The notes beneath the pieces are model-generated. The model made no database searches and was not told where the DNA came from. It saw nothing but the letters and a program-made list of their open reading frames with translations. Shown here piece by piece: positions 16,837-25,577 of a stretch of DNA of 64,000 bases (its first letter is position 1; each line of letters starts with the position of its first letter). The DNA is taken from the NCBI GenBank assembly GCA_913062645.1, contig CAJXVW010000001.1, positions 744,001-808,000 on the forward strand, in the 5' to 3' direction. The position numbers and the translations under genes are program-made. This stretch comes from an uncultured Mycoplasmatota bacterium. Its GTDB lineage: Bacteria; Bacillota_I; Bacilli_A; Izemoplasmatales; Izemoplasmataceae.

Positions 16837-18763
16837 CGACAAAACCACCATCCCCGAAAAGCCGGAAGAAACCGCCGTCGACCACACCAAGGTCGTCCTC
16901 GACAAAGCGGCCATCAAAGCTCGCAACGAGCGCAATCGTGACTATTCCAAACAACTGAACAAGGTCATCGGTGGGGGACCCCACCGCATGTACATCGGTT
17001 CCCACGCCAGCGATCGAGCGGGCACCATCCGTCGCATCTGGAAGTACTTGGGTGCCTATCAGAAACACTTCGTTTTCGTGCTGATTGCGATGATCGCAAC
17101 CAGTCTCTTGAACCTCGCTCTGCCGTGGCTGTTCGCCTACGCGCTGGACGAGTTCATCTTGACCTTCGACTTCGTCGGTGCCTATCGCATCGGCGCCATC
17201 ATGCTGATTGTCGCGGTCATCAACTCGATCGTCCGGTTCGCCGGTCGCTACGTGACGCTCGTGATCAGTCAGGAAACCGTCGCCCGCATCCGCAAGGACG
17301 CCTTCGACAAACTTCAGACACTCCCTGTCAAATACTACGACCAGAACCAGGCCGGCGACATCGTGTCACGCATCACCAACGACGTCGATCTGATCAGCAA
17401 CGTGCTCGCCTCGTTCCTGGTTCAGATGTTCACCTCGGCGATCTCGCTCGTCGGATCACTGGTGATGATGTTTGTGATGAACTGGGCGATGGCGCTGATT
17501 GTCATCCTGTTCGTCCCGCTGATGGCGGTGTTCACGTCGAAAATCGGCAAAATCACCCGCAAGGGCTTTGTCACCCAACAGAAACAACTCGGCAATCTCA
17601 ACGGCATCATCGAAGAAAGCATCTCCGGTCTGAAAGTCATCAAGCTCTACGGCCAGGAAGACGACACCATTGCCGAGTTCAAGGAAACCAACATCAAACT
17701 CCGCAACGCCGGATACAAGGCCCAGGTCACTGCCGGTCTGATCATGCCCGTGATCAACTTCATCAACAACCTGATTTACGTTGTGTTGATTCTCGTTGGC
17801 GGACTGTTCATGATCACCGGCATCGTTCCGATCACCGTCGGTGACATTTCGGCAATCACCCAGTATTCGCGTCAGTTCATTCAACCGATTTCCAACCTCG
17901 CGCAACTGTTCAACACGCTCCAGCAAGGCATCGCCGGGGCCGAACGCGTGTTCAATCTGATCGATGAAGAAAGCGAATACGAAGAAGATGGGGACATTGC
18001 CGTTCCCGACCTCAAAGGGCACGTTGAATTCCGCGACGTCACGTTCGGCTACGAACCCGAGAAGACGATTTTGTTCGACATCAACTTCGATGCCGCCAAA
18101 GGCAAGACCGTCGCCATCGTCGGTCCGACCGGCAGCGGCAAGACAACGATCATCAATTTGCTCAACCGGTTCTACGATGTCGATGACGGAGCGATCTTCG
18201 TCGACGGCGTCAACATTCTGTCCTATCGCAAAGACGAGTTCCGCAAGCGCATCGGGGTCGTGTTGCAGGATACCAATCTGTTCAGCGGCACCGTCTACGA
18301 CAACATCGTCTACGGCAAACTGGGATCGACCCGCGAGGAAGTCGAAGAAGCGGCAATCCTTGCCAACGCTCACGACTTCATCATGAAACTGCCGCACGGC
18401 TACGATTCCGAGGTTCTCGAAGGCGGCAACAACTTCAGTCAGGGCGAACGTCAGCTGATCTCGATCGCACGGACGATTCTGTCCAATCCCGACATCCTGA
18501 TTCTTGACGAAGCAACGTCCAACGTCGACACACGCACCGAGTTCAAGATTCAAGAAAGCATGCACCGGCTGATGAAGGGGCGGACGTCGTTCGTCATCGC
18601 CCACCGCCTGCAAACGATTCGCAACGCCGACAAGATCATCGTCATCCAGGATGGTCGCTTGATCGAAGAAGGCAACCACAACGACTTGCTTCACCAACGC
18701 GGATTCTACTACGATCTGTACACCACGCAGTTCAAGGATCTGGTCATCGAAGAGGATGTGTAA
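16829..18763 (+). CDS. ABC exporter subunit B, catalytic Walker site (pair 2)
   Basis: A 644-residue half-transporter with a ~65-residue charged N-terminal extension, a six-helix membrane domain, and a nucleotide-binding domain with Walker A GPTGSGKTT, altered signature FSQGE, Walker B LILDEATSNVD (catalytic Glu present) and H-loop IAHRLQT. It complements the preceding subunit. GTG 16829 is chosen because GGAGGAGGTG is 6 bases upstream; an earlier in-frame ATG at 16796 lies in the upstream gene without a ribosome site. Translation is coupled to subunit A by an 8-base overlap. A hairpin over the stop codon ends the operon. Confidence 0.87.
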   Translation: MPDDKTTIPEKPEETAVDHTKVVLDKAAIKARNERNRDYSKQLNKVIGGGPHRMYIGSHASDRAGTIRRIWKYLGAYQKHFVFVLIAMIATSLLNLALPWLFAYALDEFILTFDFVGAYRIGAIMLIVAVINSIVRFAGRYVTLVISQETVARIRKDAFDKLQTLPVKYYDQNQAGDIVSRITNDVDLISNVLASFLVQMFTSAISLVGSLVMMFVMNWAMALIVILFVPLMAVFTSKIGKITRKGFVTQQKQLGNLNGIIEESISGLKVIKLYGQEDDTIAEFKETNIKLRNAGYKAQVTAGLIMPVINFINNLIYVVLILVGGLFMITGIVPITVGDISAITQYSRQFIQPISNLAQLFNTLQQGIAGAERVFNLIDEESEYEEDGDIAVPDLKGHVEFRDVTFGYEPEKTILFDINFDAAKGKTVAIVGPTGSGKTTIINLLNRFYDVDDGAIFVDGVNILSYRKDEFRKRIGVVLQDTNLFSGTVYDNIVYGKLGSTREEVEEAAILANAHDFIMKLPHGYDSEVLEGGNNFSQGERQLISIARTILSNPDILILDEATSNVDTRTEFKIQESMHRLMKGRTSFVIAHRLQTIRNADKIIVIQDGRLIEEGNHNDLLHQRGFYYDLYTTQFKDLVIEEDV

Positions 18764-18780
18764 ACATTCTCTTTTTCTTT
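18750..18780 (+). terminator. Intrinsic terminator of the tetR-ABC operon
   Basis: AAGAGGATGT pairs with ACATTCTCTT (one G-U) around GTAA and is followed by TTTCTTT. Confidence 0.75.
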
Positions 18781-18806
18781 ACATTCAGCGCACCGCTTAT
18801 TATAAT
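18778..18806 (+). promoter_or_regulatory. Promoter of the E2-like protein gene
   Basis: TTTACA and TATAAT are separated by 17 bases, directly after the preceding terminator. Confidence 0.8.
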
Positions 18807-18828
18807 AAGGACTATGGAGAGTGATACC

Positions 18829-19701
18829 ATGAGACGACGACTCGGCGATCGCAAGGACGGCTACAAACTCCGCAAGGCAGATCCGTTCTTCCGCATCATC
18901 CCCCACATCATGCCCGAACGCAGCGATGCCCAGATCTTCTTTGAAGAACGCATCTATCTCGACAAGCCGCACGAGCTGATCCGTCAGCTGCGACGCGAAG
19001 GGCACAAGGTCGGCTTTCTCCACGTTGTACTCGCATCGATGGTGCGCGTCATCAGTCAGAAACCGAAGATCAACCGCTTCGTCGTCGGCAAGCGTACCTA
19101 CGCCCGCAATGAGATCTCCGTATCGCTCGCGATCAAGCGGGAAATGAGCGAAAACGGCGAAGAAACCACCATCAAAGTCAAGTTCGATCCGCACGATACG
19201 ATCTATGACGTCATTGAAAAACTGAACGCGGAAGTCGACAAGAACAAGCAAGCCGCATCGGAAAACAACACCGATCGGTTCGCCAGGTTCTTTGCGTTAT
19301 TGCCACAGTTTGTCGTTAGCGGCCTGGTAGGGTTCATCAAATGGCTCGACCGCCACAACAAAATGCCTAAGTTCATCATCGAATTGAGCCCGTTCCACTC
19401 TTCGTTCTTCGTCACCGATCTCGGCAGTCTCGGCATCAAGCCGGTCTACCACCACATCTACAATTTCGGCACCAATACGATCTTCATCGCCTTTGGGGTC
19501 CGCAGCAAGGAACAAATCATCGACGAGGACGACATGAGTGTTCAGAACCGCAAGGCCATGGATCTCAAGGTCGTCGCCGACGAACGCGTCGTCGACGGGT
19601 ACTATTTTGCAAGCGCTATCAAACTGGCAACGCGGATCATGGGCGATCCCGCGGTGTTGCTCGACCCACCCGATGAGGTTGTCCTTGACGACGAAATCTA
19701 A
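18829..19701 (+). CDS. 2-oxoacid dehydrogenase E2 / CAT-fold-like protein lacking the catalytic His
   Basis: A 290-residue protein with the chloramphenicol acetyltransferase-like fold of 2-oxoacid dehydrogenase acyltransferase catalytic domains. Conserved-looking parts include DPFFRIIPHIMP near the start, RFVVGKRTYARNEI, and SPFHSSFFVTDLGSLG. In E2 enzymes the active site is DHRxxDG; here the equivalent is DERVVDG, with Glu instead of the catalytic His. There is no lipoyl domain and no peripheral-subunit-binding domain. It is therefore probably not a normal dehydrogenase component; its role is unknown. ATG 18829 is preferred to ATG 18814 because GGAGAG lies 6 bases upstream of the former. Confidence 0.7.
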   Translation: MRRRLGDRKDGYKLRKADPFFRIIPHIMPERSDAQIFFEERIYLDKPHELIRQLRREGHKVGFLHVVLASMVRVISQKPKINRFVVGKRTYARNEISVSLAIKREMSENGEETTIKVKFDPHDTIYDVIEKLNAEVDKNKQAASENNTDRFARFFALLPQFVVSGLVGFIKWLDRHNKMPKFIIELSPFHSSFFVTDLGSLGIKPVYHHIYNFGTNTIFIAFGVRSKEQIIDEDDMSVQNRKAMDLKVVADERVVDGYYFASAIKLATRIMGDPAVLLDPPDEVVLDDEI

Positions 19702-19718
19702 AAAAACCAAATAAAGGC

Positions 19719-19747
19719 TTTACAACGGCCTAGAAAAGTGCTACACT
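19719..19747 (+). promoter_or_regulatory. Promoter of the leader/ABC-F/exporter operon
   Basis: TTTACA and TACACT are 17 bases apart, with TG one base before the -10 box (extended -10). Confidence 0.8.
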
Positions 19748-19793
19748 GTTAAAGGTTATTAGTTTTTATCTCAAACCGAACGAGGTGATGGAT

Positions 19794-19886
19794 ATGTTGA
19801 CAACCGCATTCGTACGTAAAACAAGCATCGATGTCAATGACGCTTTTTTTGCCATGCCCAAATCCATCACAAGTGAACGACACTGA
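19794..19886 (+). CDS. Leader peptide (30 residues) upstream of ABC-F
   Basis: A short frame of ATG plus 29 codons ending in TGA, with a strong ribosome site CGAGGTGAT eight bases upstream. The peptide begins MLTTAFVRKTSID and ends ITSERH. The ORF stands between a good promoter and an intrinsic terminator that precedes the ABC-F start by about 20 bases. A stem begins at its stop codon. This is the layout of leader peptides that let an antibiotic-stalled ribosome prevent termination before ABC-F, erm or bmrCD-type genes. The peptide is too short for homology; the assignment rests on position, ribosome site and RNA structure. ATG 19788 in the same frame lies on the ribosome site and is rejected. 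Confidence 0.65.
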   Translation: MLTTAFVRKTSIDVNDAFFAMPKSITSERH

Positions 19887-19904
19887 TTGATTCCCGATCA
19901 ATCA
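19884..19904 (+). promoter_or_regulatory. Leader hairpin at the stop codon of the leader peptide
   Basis: TGATTGAT pairs with ATCAATCA around TCCCG. A ribosome at the leader stop codon would open it, so it may be part of the attenuator switch. Confidence 0.55.
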
Positions 19905-19933
19905 ACCCTGGTCATATTGTCATGCCCACACGT

Positions 19934-19965
19934 GTCTGTCATCTTATGATGGCAGACGTTTTTTT
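19934..19965 (+). terminator. Attenuator-type intrinsic terminator before ABC-F
   Basis: GTCTGTCATC pairs with GATGGCAGAC (one G-U) around TTAT, followed by G and seven T. It stands after the leader peptide and just before the ABC-F ribosome site, so it would stop most transcripts early unless disrupted. Confidence 0.8.
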
Positions 19966-19984
19966 ATGACTTGAGGTGACAACC

Positions 19985-21859
19985 ATGAACATACTGACAG
20001 TAAGCAAACTGAAAAAGGAATTCGCTGGCGAACGATTGTTCGAAGGCGTCTCCTTTGACATAAACGACAAAGACAAAATCGCCATCATCGGCAAAAACGG
20101 CACCGGCAAATCGACGCTGTTGCACATGATTCGCGGGGATCTGCCGATCGACGGCGGCGAACTGCACATCAACAACAAAGCGACGATCGGTTACTTGTCG
20201 CAGGACGTCATCACGGACCAAGGTCGCACCTTGTTCGCGACGATGCTCGACGTGTTCGCCGATCTGATCGATCTCGAACGCCACCTGGCATCGCTCGCCG
20301 ATGATCTCGCCGCCGATCCCCATGACGATGATTTGATGCGGCGATATGCCGAAGCCGAACACCGGTTCGACATCCGTGGCGGATACACCTATCCGACCGA
20401 AATCCGCATGATTCTGGACAAGTTCGGCTTTGCCGAATCCGATCATGACCGGATGGTGAATACCTTCAGCGGTGGCGAGAAGACGCGCATCGCATTCGCC
20501 AAATTGCTTTTGATGAAACCTGATCTACTGATGCTCGATGAACCGACCAACCACCTCGACATCGCGATCATCGACTGGCTCGAGGACTACCTCACCAAGT
20601 ACGACGGGGCCGTCTTGATGGTCACGCATGACAAATACTTCATCTCGAAAGTATGTCGCAAAATCATCGAGCTCGATCACGCGACCTCGCATGTCTATCA
20701 TGGTACGTTTGACATGTACGAAGAAGAAAAAATCAAACGCTACGAGCTGCTCTTGAAACGGTACAATCGTCAGCAAAAAGAAATCGCGCACCTTCAAAGT
20801 TTCATTGACCGATTTCGCTACAATGCCAAACGAGCAAGTTTGGCCAAGGATCGTGCCAAGAAAATCGAACGCATCGACAAGATCGAAAAACCGACACTCT
20901 CGAAGAAACGCGTCGTGCTTGATTTTCAATCCAAACGACCGACCAGAGAGATCATTCTGGAGGCCAAGAATCTGGCGATTGGATACGGTAAAACACCACT
21001 ATTGAGCGATATCAATTTCACCATGCGTGGCTTTGACAAACTTGCCATCATCGGTCCCAACGGCACCGGGAAGACAACGCTGCTCAAGGTGCTGGAACGA
21101 AAATTGAACGCGCTGTCCGGCAAAATCGAATTTCTCCGCGAGTATCGCATCGGATACTTTGACCAGAATCAGGAAACATTGCATTTTGACAAGACCATTT
21201 ATCAGGAGATCCACGATCTCCATCCCCTGTTCACCAACTACGACGTGCGCAGTGTCGCAGCTCGGTTCCTGTTTTTCGGGGACGATCTGGACAAACCGAT
21301 TCACATCTTGTCGGGCGGCGAAAAAGTGCGTCTCGTCCTGTTGCTGTTGATGCTCGAACAACCTGATTTGCTGGTACTGGACGAACCGACCAACCATCTT
21401 GACATTGAAACCAAGGACATCGTCGAAGATGTTCTCGATCAGTTCAGCGGACCCGTCATTTTCGTGTCCCATGACCGGTACTTCATCAACAAGCTGGCAA
21501 CCAAGATCGTTCACCTGTCAGACGACCGGGCCACCATCTTTGATGGCGACTACGATGCCTTCAAGGAACAGCAAAAGAAGTCGTCGCAGACAACCAAGGA
21601 AAACGACCGTACTGTCGCCGCCCAGGACCCCGTCCAACCCGACCTCGAGCGGCAGGCACGGGACCTCGAACGCGACATTCATCAGCTGGAACAACAAATC
21701 GCAACCCTTCGCAAACAATCATTCGAAGAAGACGTTTATCAAGACTATCATCAAATCACCGCCATCAACCGTAACATCGAAGCGCTGGAGCAATCCATCC
21801 AGGAACGCGAGCGCGCCTATTACGACCTGCTGGCCAAGATTGAGGGAAAAGAGGTGTAA
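19985..21859 (+). CDS. ABC-F family ATPase (ribosome-acting; possible resistance factor)
   Basis: A 624-residue soluble protein with two ABC domains and no membrane segment. Domain 1 has Walker A GKNGTGKST (~36) and FSGGEKTR (~161) followed by DEPTNHLD. An inter-domain linker contains FIDRFRYNAKRA. Domain 2 has GPNGTGKTT (~357), LSGGEKVR and DEPTNHLD. A C-terminal coiled coil (~540-624) is rich in Glu, Gln and Arg. ABC-F proteins bind the ribosomal E site; some dislodge antibiotics, others aid translation. The attenuator upstream and the ABC exporter genes 3 bases downstream favour an inducible resistance role, but a YdiF-like housekeeping role is possible. ATG 19985 fits GAGGTGA; GTG 19976 is part of that site. 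Confidence 0.85.
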   Translation: MNILTVSKLKKEFAGERLFEGVSFDINDKDKIAIIGKNGTGKSTLLHMIRGDLPIDGGELHINNKATIGYLSQDVITDQGRTLFATMLDVFADLIDLERHLASLADDLAADPHDDDLMRRYAEAEHRFDIRGGYTYPTEIRMILDKFGFAESDHDRMVNTFSGGEKTRIAFAKLLLMKPDLLMLDEPTNHLDIAIIDWLEDYLTKYDGAVLMVTHDKYFISKVCRKIIELDHATSHVYHGTFDMYEEEKIKRYELLLKRYNRQQKEIAHLQSFIDRFRYNAKRASLAKDRAKKIERIDKIEKPTLSKKRVVLDFQSKRPTREIILEAKNLAIGYGKTPLLSDINFTMRGFDKLAIIGPNGTGKTTLLKVLERKLNALSGKIEFLREYRIGYFDQNQETLHFDKTIYQEIHDLHPLFTNYDVRSVAARFLFFGDDLDKPIHILSGGEKVRLVLLLLMLEQPDLLVLDEPTNHLDIETKDIVEDVLDQFSGPVIFVSHDRYFINKLATKIVHLSDDRATIFDGDYDAFKEQQKKSSQTTKENDRTVAAQDPVQPDLERQARDLERDIHQLEQQIATLRKQSFEEDVYQDYHQITAINRNIEALEQSIQERERAYYDLLAKIEGKEV

Positions 21860-21862
21860 AAG

Positions 21863-23665
21863 ATGAAACGACTCAAGCAAATGACAAAATGGATGAAAGG
21901 CTACGGATTAGTCTATTTCATCGCGGTTGCACTTCTCATATCATTGCAGTATTTCCGGACGCTTTCGCCGCTGTTCATCACCCACATCGTCGACAGCATC
22001 TTCGGCACCGACGAGTCGGCTTTGCCGGACTTCATCAGCGGCCTTCTGGTCGGCGATTCGCTCCGCGAGCAACTGCTCGTCGTGGCACTGGTCTACGTGC
22101 TGTTCACGCTTCTGCGCGTCATCATCATGTTCGGCCGCCGGCTGATCAACGCTTACTTTACGGAAAGCATTGCCTACAACATGAGAAACACCCTTTACAA
22201 CAAACTGCAAGACCTGAGCTTCACCTATCACTCGCACGCCGAAACCGGCGATCTGATTCAACGTTGCACGACCGACGTCGAGACCTACCGCAAGTTCATC
22301 GGCGAACAGCTGATTGAAATATTCCGGTTGATCTTCCTGATCACCCTGACGATCGTTCAGATGTACACGCTCAGCCCGCGCATGACGCTCTACAGTGTCA
22401 TCGTGACGCCGGTCATCTTTCTCGCTGCCTTCATTTATTTCATCTTCGTCAAGAAGGTGTTCAAGAGAGTCGAAGAAGCGGAAGCCCGCATGACCACGAC
22501 GCTTCAGGAAAGCGTCACCGGCATCCGTGTCGTCAAAGCCTTCGCCAATGAGCAGCATGAAATCGACAAGTTCGACGACCACTCCAAGGACTACCTCAAG
22601 GAAGACTTCCGTCTGCTCAAGCTGATGGCGTATTTCTGGGGCGGTACCGACTTCATCATCTTCATTCAGTATGCCATTACCCTGTCGGTCGGCGTCGTGA
22701 TGACCGTCAACGGCGATCTCACCATCGGCAAATACATCGCCTTCCTCAGCTACATCGGCATGATCGTCTGGCCACTGCGTCAACTCGGTCGCATCGTCGG
22801 CGACTTCGGCAAGACGACCGTCGCGCTCGACCGCCTCGATGAAATCGTTTTGAAACCGAGTGAGCACGACGGCGACACCGACTTTCAGCCGCCGATCAAA
22901 GGCAAAGTGGAGTTCCGCAACGTCGGGTTCCAGTTTGAAGATGACAACAAGCCCTTGCTCAAGGACATCTCCTTCACCGTCAACCCGGGCGAAAGCATTG
23001 CCATCGTCGGTAAGACCGGCAGCGGCAAATCAACGTTGATCAATCTCATGGTCCGGCTCCTTGATTACAACGAGGGTCAGATCCTCTTTGACGGCGTCGA
23101 AATCAACAACATCAACAAGAAACATCTTCGCAAACATGTCGGCATCATCATGCAGGAACCGTTCCTGTACAGCCGTACGCTTTACGACAACATCGGCATC
23201 ATGGATCAAGAAGCGTCGGAAGACGTCGTCTACAAGGCCGCATCAATCGCGGCGCTGCACGAAGACATCATCGGCTTCGAACAAGGCTACAAGACGATCG
23301 TCGGCGAACGCGGGGTCACCCTTTCGGGCGGCCAGAAACAACGCGTCGCCATCGCCCGGATGCTGTTAAACAGCAAACCGGTGCTGATTTTTGACGACAG
23401 CTTGTCCGCCGTCGATACCGAAACCGACATTCAGATCCGCCGTGCACTCAACGAATATTGGAACAATACGACCGTCTTCATCATCACCCATCGCATCACC
23501 ACGGCGATGGAGGCGGACAAAATCATCGTCCTCGACAAAGGTCGCATCATCGAGATGGGCAACCACGACGATCTGCTCTCCCGCAAGGGACTCTACAGTG
23601 AACTGTGGGATATCCAGACCAATGTCGAGTACGACTACAAACGACTGACGAAAGGAGTGAGATAG
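21863..23665 (+). CDS. ABC exporter subunit A, degenerate catalytic site (pair 3)
   Basis: A 600-residue half-transporter: membrane domain (~10-320), then Walker A GKTGSGKST, signature LSGGQ, Walker B LIFDDSLSAVD (Asp replaces the catalytic Glu) and H-loop ITHRITT. It is the third subunit of this type in the window. The ATG follows the ABC-F stop by three bases with GAGGTG upstream, so ABC-F and exporter are co-transcribed. Together with the next gene it should form a BmrCD-like heterodimer. Co-expression with a ribosome-acting protein suggests antibiotic efflux as the joint role (inference). Confidence 0.87.
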   Translation: MKRLKQMTKWMKGYGLVYFIAVALLISLQYFRTLSPLFITHIVDSIFGTDESALPDFISGLLVGDSLREQLLVVALVYVLFTLLRVIIMFGRRLINAYFTESIAYNMRNTLYNKLQDLSFTYHSHAETGDLIQRCTTDVETYRKFIGEQLIEIFRLIFLITLTIVQMYTLSPRMTLYSVIVTPVIFLAAFIYFIFVKKVFKRVEEAEARMTTTLQESVTGIRVVKAFANEQHEIDKFDDHSKDYLKEDFRLLKLMAYFWGGTDFIIFIQYAITLSVGVVMTVNGDLTIGKYIAFLSYIGMIVWPLRQLGRIVGDFGKTTVALDRLDEIVLKPSEHDGDTDFQPPIKGKVEFRNVGFQFEDDNKPLLKDISFTVNPGESIAIVGKTGSGKSTLINLMVRLLDYNEGQILFDGVEINNINKKHLRKHVGIIMQEPFLYSRTLYDNIGIMDQEASEDVVYKAASIAALHEDIIGFEQGYKTIVGERGVTLSGGQKQRVAIARMLLNSKPVLIFDDSLSAVDTETDIQIRRALNEYWNNTTVFIITHRITTAMEADKIIVLDKGRIIEMGNHDDLLSRKGLYSELWDIQTNVEYDYKRLTKGVR

Positions 23666-23668
23666 GAT

Positions 23669-25498
23669 ATGGATTACTTCGAAGAAGAAGAATATACGCA
23701 CTCCAAGTTTGATGCAGCGATATGGGTCAAGATCTTCAAGATGATCGGCCCCTTCAAACACCATCTCATCTTCGGCGTGTTGGCCGCCGTCGTGCTGGCC
23801 GGCATCGACGCCATCTACCCGCAGATCAACCGCTATGCGATCAACGAAATCGCGCGCACCGGCGATCTGTCGACACTGCCATATTTCATCGGTGTCTACG
23901 TGGTCATCATGATCCTGATCGGATCGATGGTCTACTTGTTCATCATGCAGGCGGGGCAAGTCCAGCAAAAATTGTCCTACAGCCTCCGCAAAAAAGCGTT
24001 TCACAATCTGCAGCAACTGCCATTCTCCTATTACGACAAGACTCCCGTCGGCTGGATCATGGCGCGGATGACAAGTGACTCGCGCAATCTTTCGGAAATT
24101 CTCAGTTGGGGCATGATTGACATGACCTGGGGCGCGCTGATGATGATCTTCATCACCGTCGCGATGCTCCTGACGAACTGGCAACTGGCCCTGATCACGC
24201 TCGCAGTGATGCCGGTGCTGATGCTGGTGAGTTACTACTTCCGGAAGAAAATTCTGTACTCATACCGCAAGATCCGCAAGGAAAACTCCAAAATCACCGG
24301 CGCTTTCAACGAAGGCATCACCGGTGCCAAAACGACCAAGACGCTGGTGCTAGAAGAACAGAACTTCATGGACTTCGACCGCAAGACGTCAACGATGAAA
24401 CATCATTCGATCCGCGCCGCGATGTTCGCCGGACTGTACTTCCCGACGATTCTCTTCATCGCCTCGATCGCGACCGGACTGGTCATCTATTATGGAGGCA
24501 ACATGGTTCTCACCGCCGCCATCGACATCGGCGTGCTGTACGTTTTCATTGCCTACATCGGATCGTTCTTCGATCCCGTCATGCAACTCGCCAACATCCT
24601 CGCTCGCTTTCAGCAGGCGCAGGCTTCGGCTGAGCGTTTGATGTCGCTGATCGAAACCGAACCGGCGATCTGGGATCGCCCCGAAGTCATCGAACAGTAT
24701 GGCGACGCGATTACCTTCAAGCGCGACAACTGGGAAGAACTGAAAGGGGACATCCAGTTCAAGGACGTGACCTTCAAGTACGACAAAGGCGAAACGGTTC
24801 TCAACAAGTTCAATCTCCACGTCAAACAAGGCGAAAGCATTGCTCTCGTCGGTCATACCGGCGCCGGCAAAAGCACTATCGTCAACCTCATCTGCCGGTT
24901 CTACGAACCGACCGAGGGTCAGATTCTGATCGACGGCAAGGACTATCGCGATCGTTCGCTTGGATGGCTTCACGCCAATCTCGGCTATGTGCTTCAGGCA
25001 CCGCATCTGTTCTCCGGTACCATCAAGGACAACATCGTATACGGCAAGCACGATGCGACGTTGGATGAAGTCATTGCCGCCGCCAAACTGGTGGACGCGC
25101 ACGAGTTCATCACGTCATTTGAGGATGGGTACGACACCGTCGTCGGCGAGGGTGGAGCGCGTCTGTCGGTCGGACAAAAACAGCTGATCAGCTTTGCTCG
25201 GGCGTTGATCGCCGATCCTCGCATTCTCATTCTTGACGAAGCGACGTCCAGCGTGGACACCCAAACCGAAAAAAGCATCCAACGCGCCATTGAGGTCGTG
25301 CTCAAGAACCGCACCAGTTTCGTGGTCGCGCACCGTTTGTCGACGATCACGTCGAGTGACCGCATTCTCGTGCTGGAAGATGGGGAAATCATCGAATCCG
25401 GCACCCACATGGAACTGATCGCCCAAAAAGGCAAGTACTACCAACTCTACACCAATCAGTTCAAACACGAACGCATCGAAGAATCTCGCATCATGTAA
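23669..25498 (+). CDS. ABC exporter subunit B, catalytic Walker site (pair 3)
   Basis: A 609-residue half-transporter. A membrane domain (~15-330) precedes a nucleotide-binding domain with Walker A GHTGAGKST, altered signature LSVGQ (Gly to Val), Walker B LILDEATSSVD with the catalytic Glu, and H-loop VAHRLST. The signature defect pairs with the Walker B defect of the preceding subunit, leaving one functional ATP site. AAAGGAGTGAG lies upstream and the gap to the previous stop is 3 bases. A palindromic hairpin with a weak T tail follows the stop. Confidence 0.87.
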   Translation: MDYFEEEEYTHSKFDAAIWVKIFKMIGPFKHHLIFGVLAAVVLAGIDAIYPQINRYAINEIARTGDLSTLPYFIGVYVVIMILIGSMVYLFIMQAGQVQQKLSYSLRKKAFHNLQQLPFSYYDKTPVGWIMARMTSDSRNLSEILSWGMIDMTWGALMMIFITVAMLLTNWQLALITLAVMPVLMLVSYYFRKKILYSYRKIRKENSKITGAFNEGITGAKTTKTLVLEEQNFMDFDRKTSTMKHHSIRAAMFAGLYFPTILFIASIATGLVIYYGGNMVLTAAIDIGVLYVFIAYIGSFFDPVMQLANILARFQQAQASAERLMSLIETEPAIWDRPEVIEQYGDAITFKRDNWEELKGDIQFKDVTFKYDKGETVLNKFNLHVKQGESIALVGHTGAGKSTIVNLICRFYEPTEGQILIDGKDYRDRSLGWLHANLGYVLQAPHLFSGTIKDNIVYGKHDATLDEVIAAAKLVDAHEFITSFEDGYDTVVGEGGARLSVGQKQLISFARALIADPRILILDEATSSVDTQTEKSIQRAIEVVLKNRTSFVVAHRLSTITSSDRILVLEDGEIIESGTHMELIAQKGKYYQLYTNQFKHERIEESRIM

Positions 25499-25502
25499 CC
25501 AG

Positions 25503-25530
25503 CGGGCATGGATATTCCATGCCCGTTTCT
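25503..25530 (+). terminator. Probable terminator of the ABC-F/exporter operon
   Basis: CGGGCATGGA pairs perfectly with TCCATGCCCG around a TAT loop, but only TTTCT follows, so efficiency is uncertain. Confidence 0.6.
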
Positions 25531-25534
25531 AATG

Positions 25535-25565
25535 AAAAAAGACGCTCGGTTCGCCGAGCGTCTTT
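25535..25565 (-). terminator. Intrinsic terminator of the sigma/anti-sigma operon
   Basis: On the minus strand a 12-base perfect stem (GACGCTCGG core) closes a CGAA loop and is followed by six or more T. Confidence 0.88.
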
Positions 25566-25577
25566 GTTGTGGTTTGA

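Noticed and set aside
18829..19701. Pyruvate dehydrogenase E2 subunit
   Set aside because: No lipoyl domain, no E1/E3-binding domain, the catalytic His is missing, and no E1 gene is adjacent.
19976..19984. GTG start for the ABC-F gene
   Set aside because: The GTG is part of the GAGGTGA ribosome site; ATG 19985 has proper spacing.
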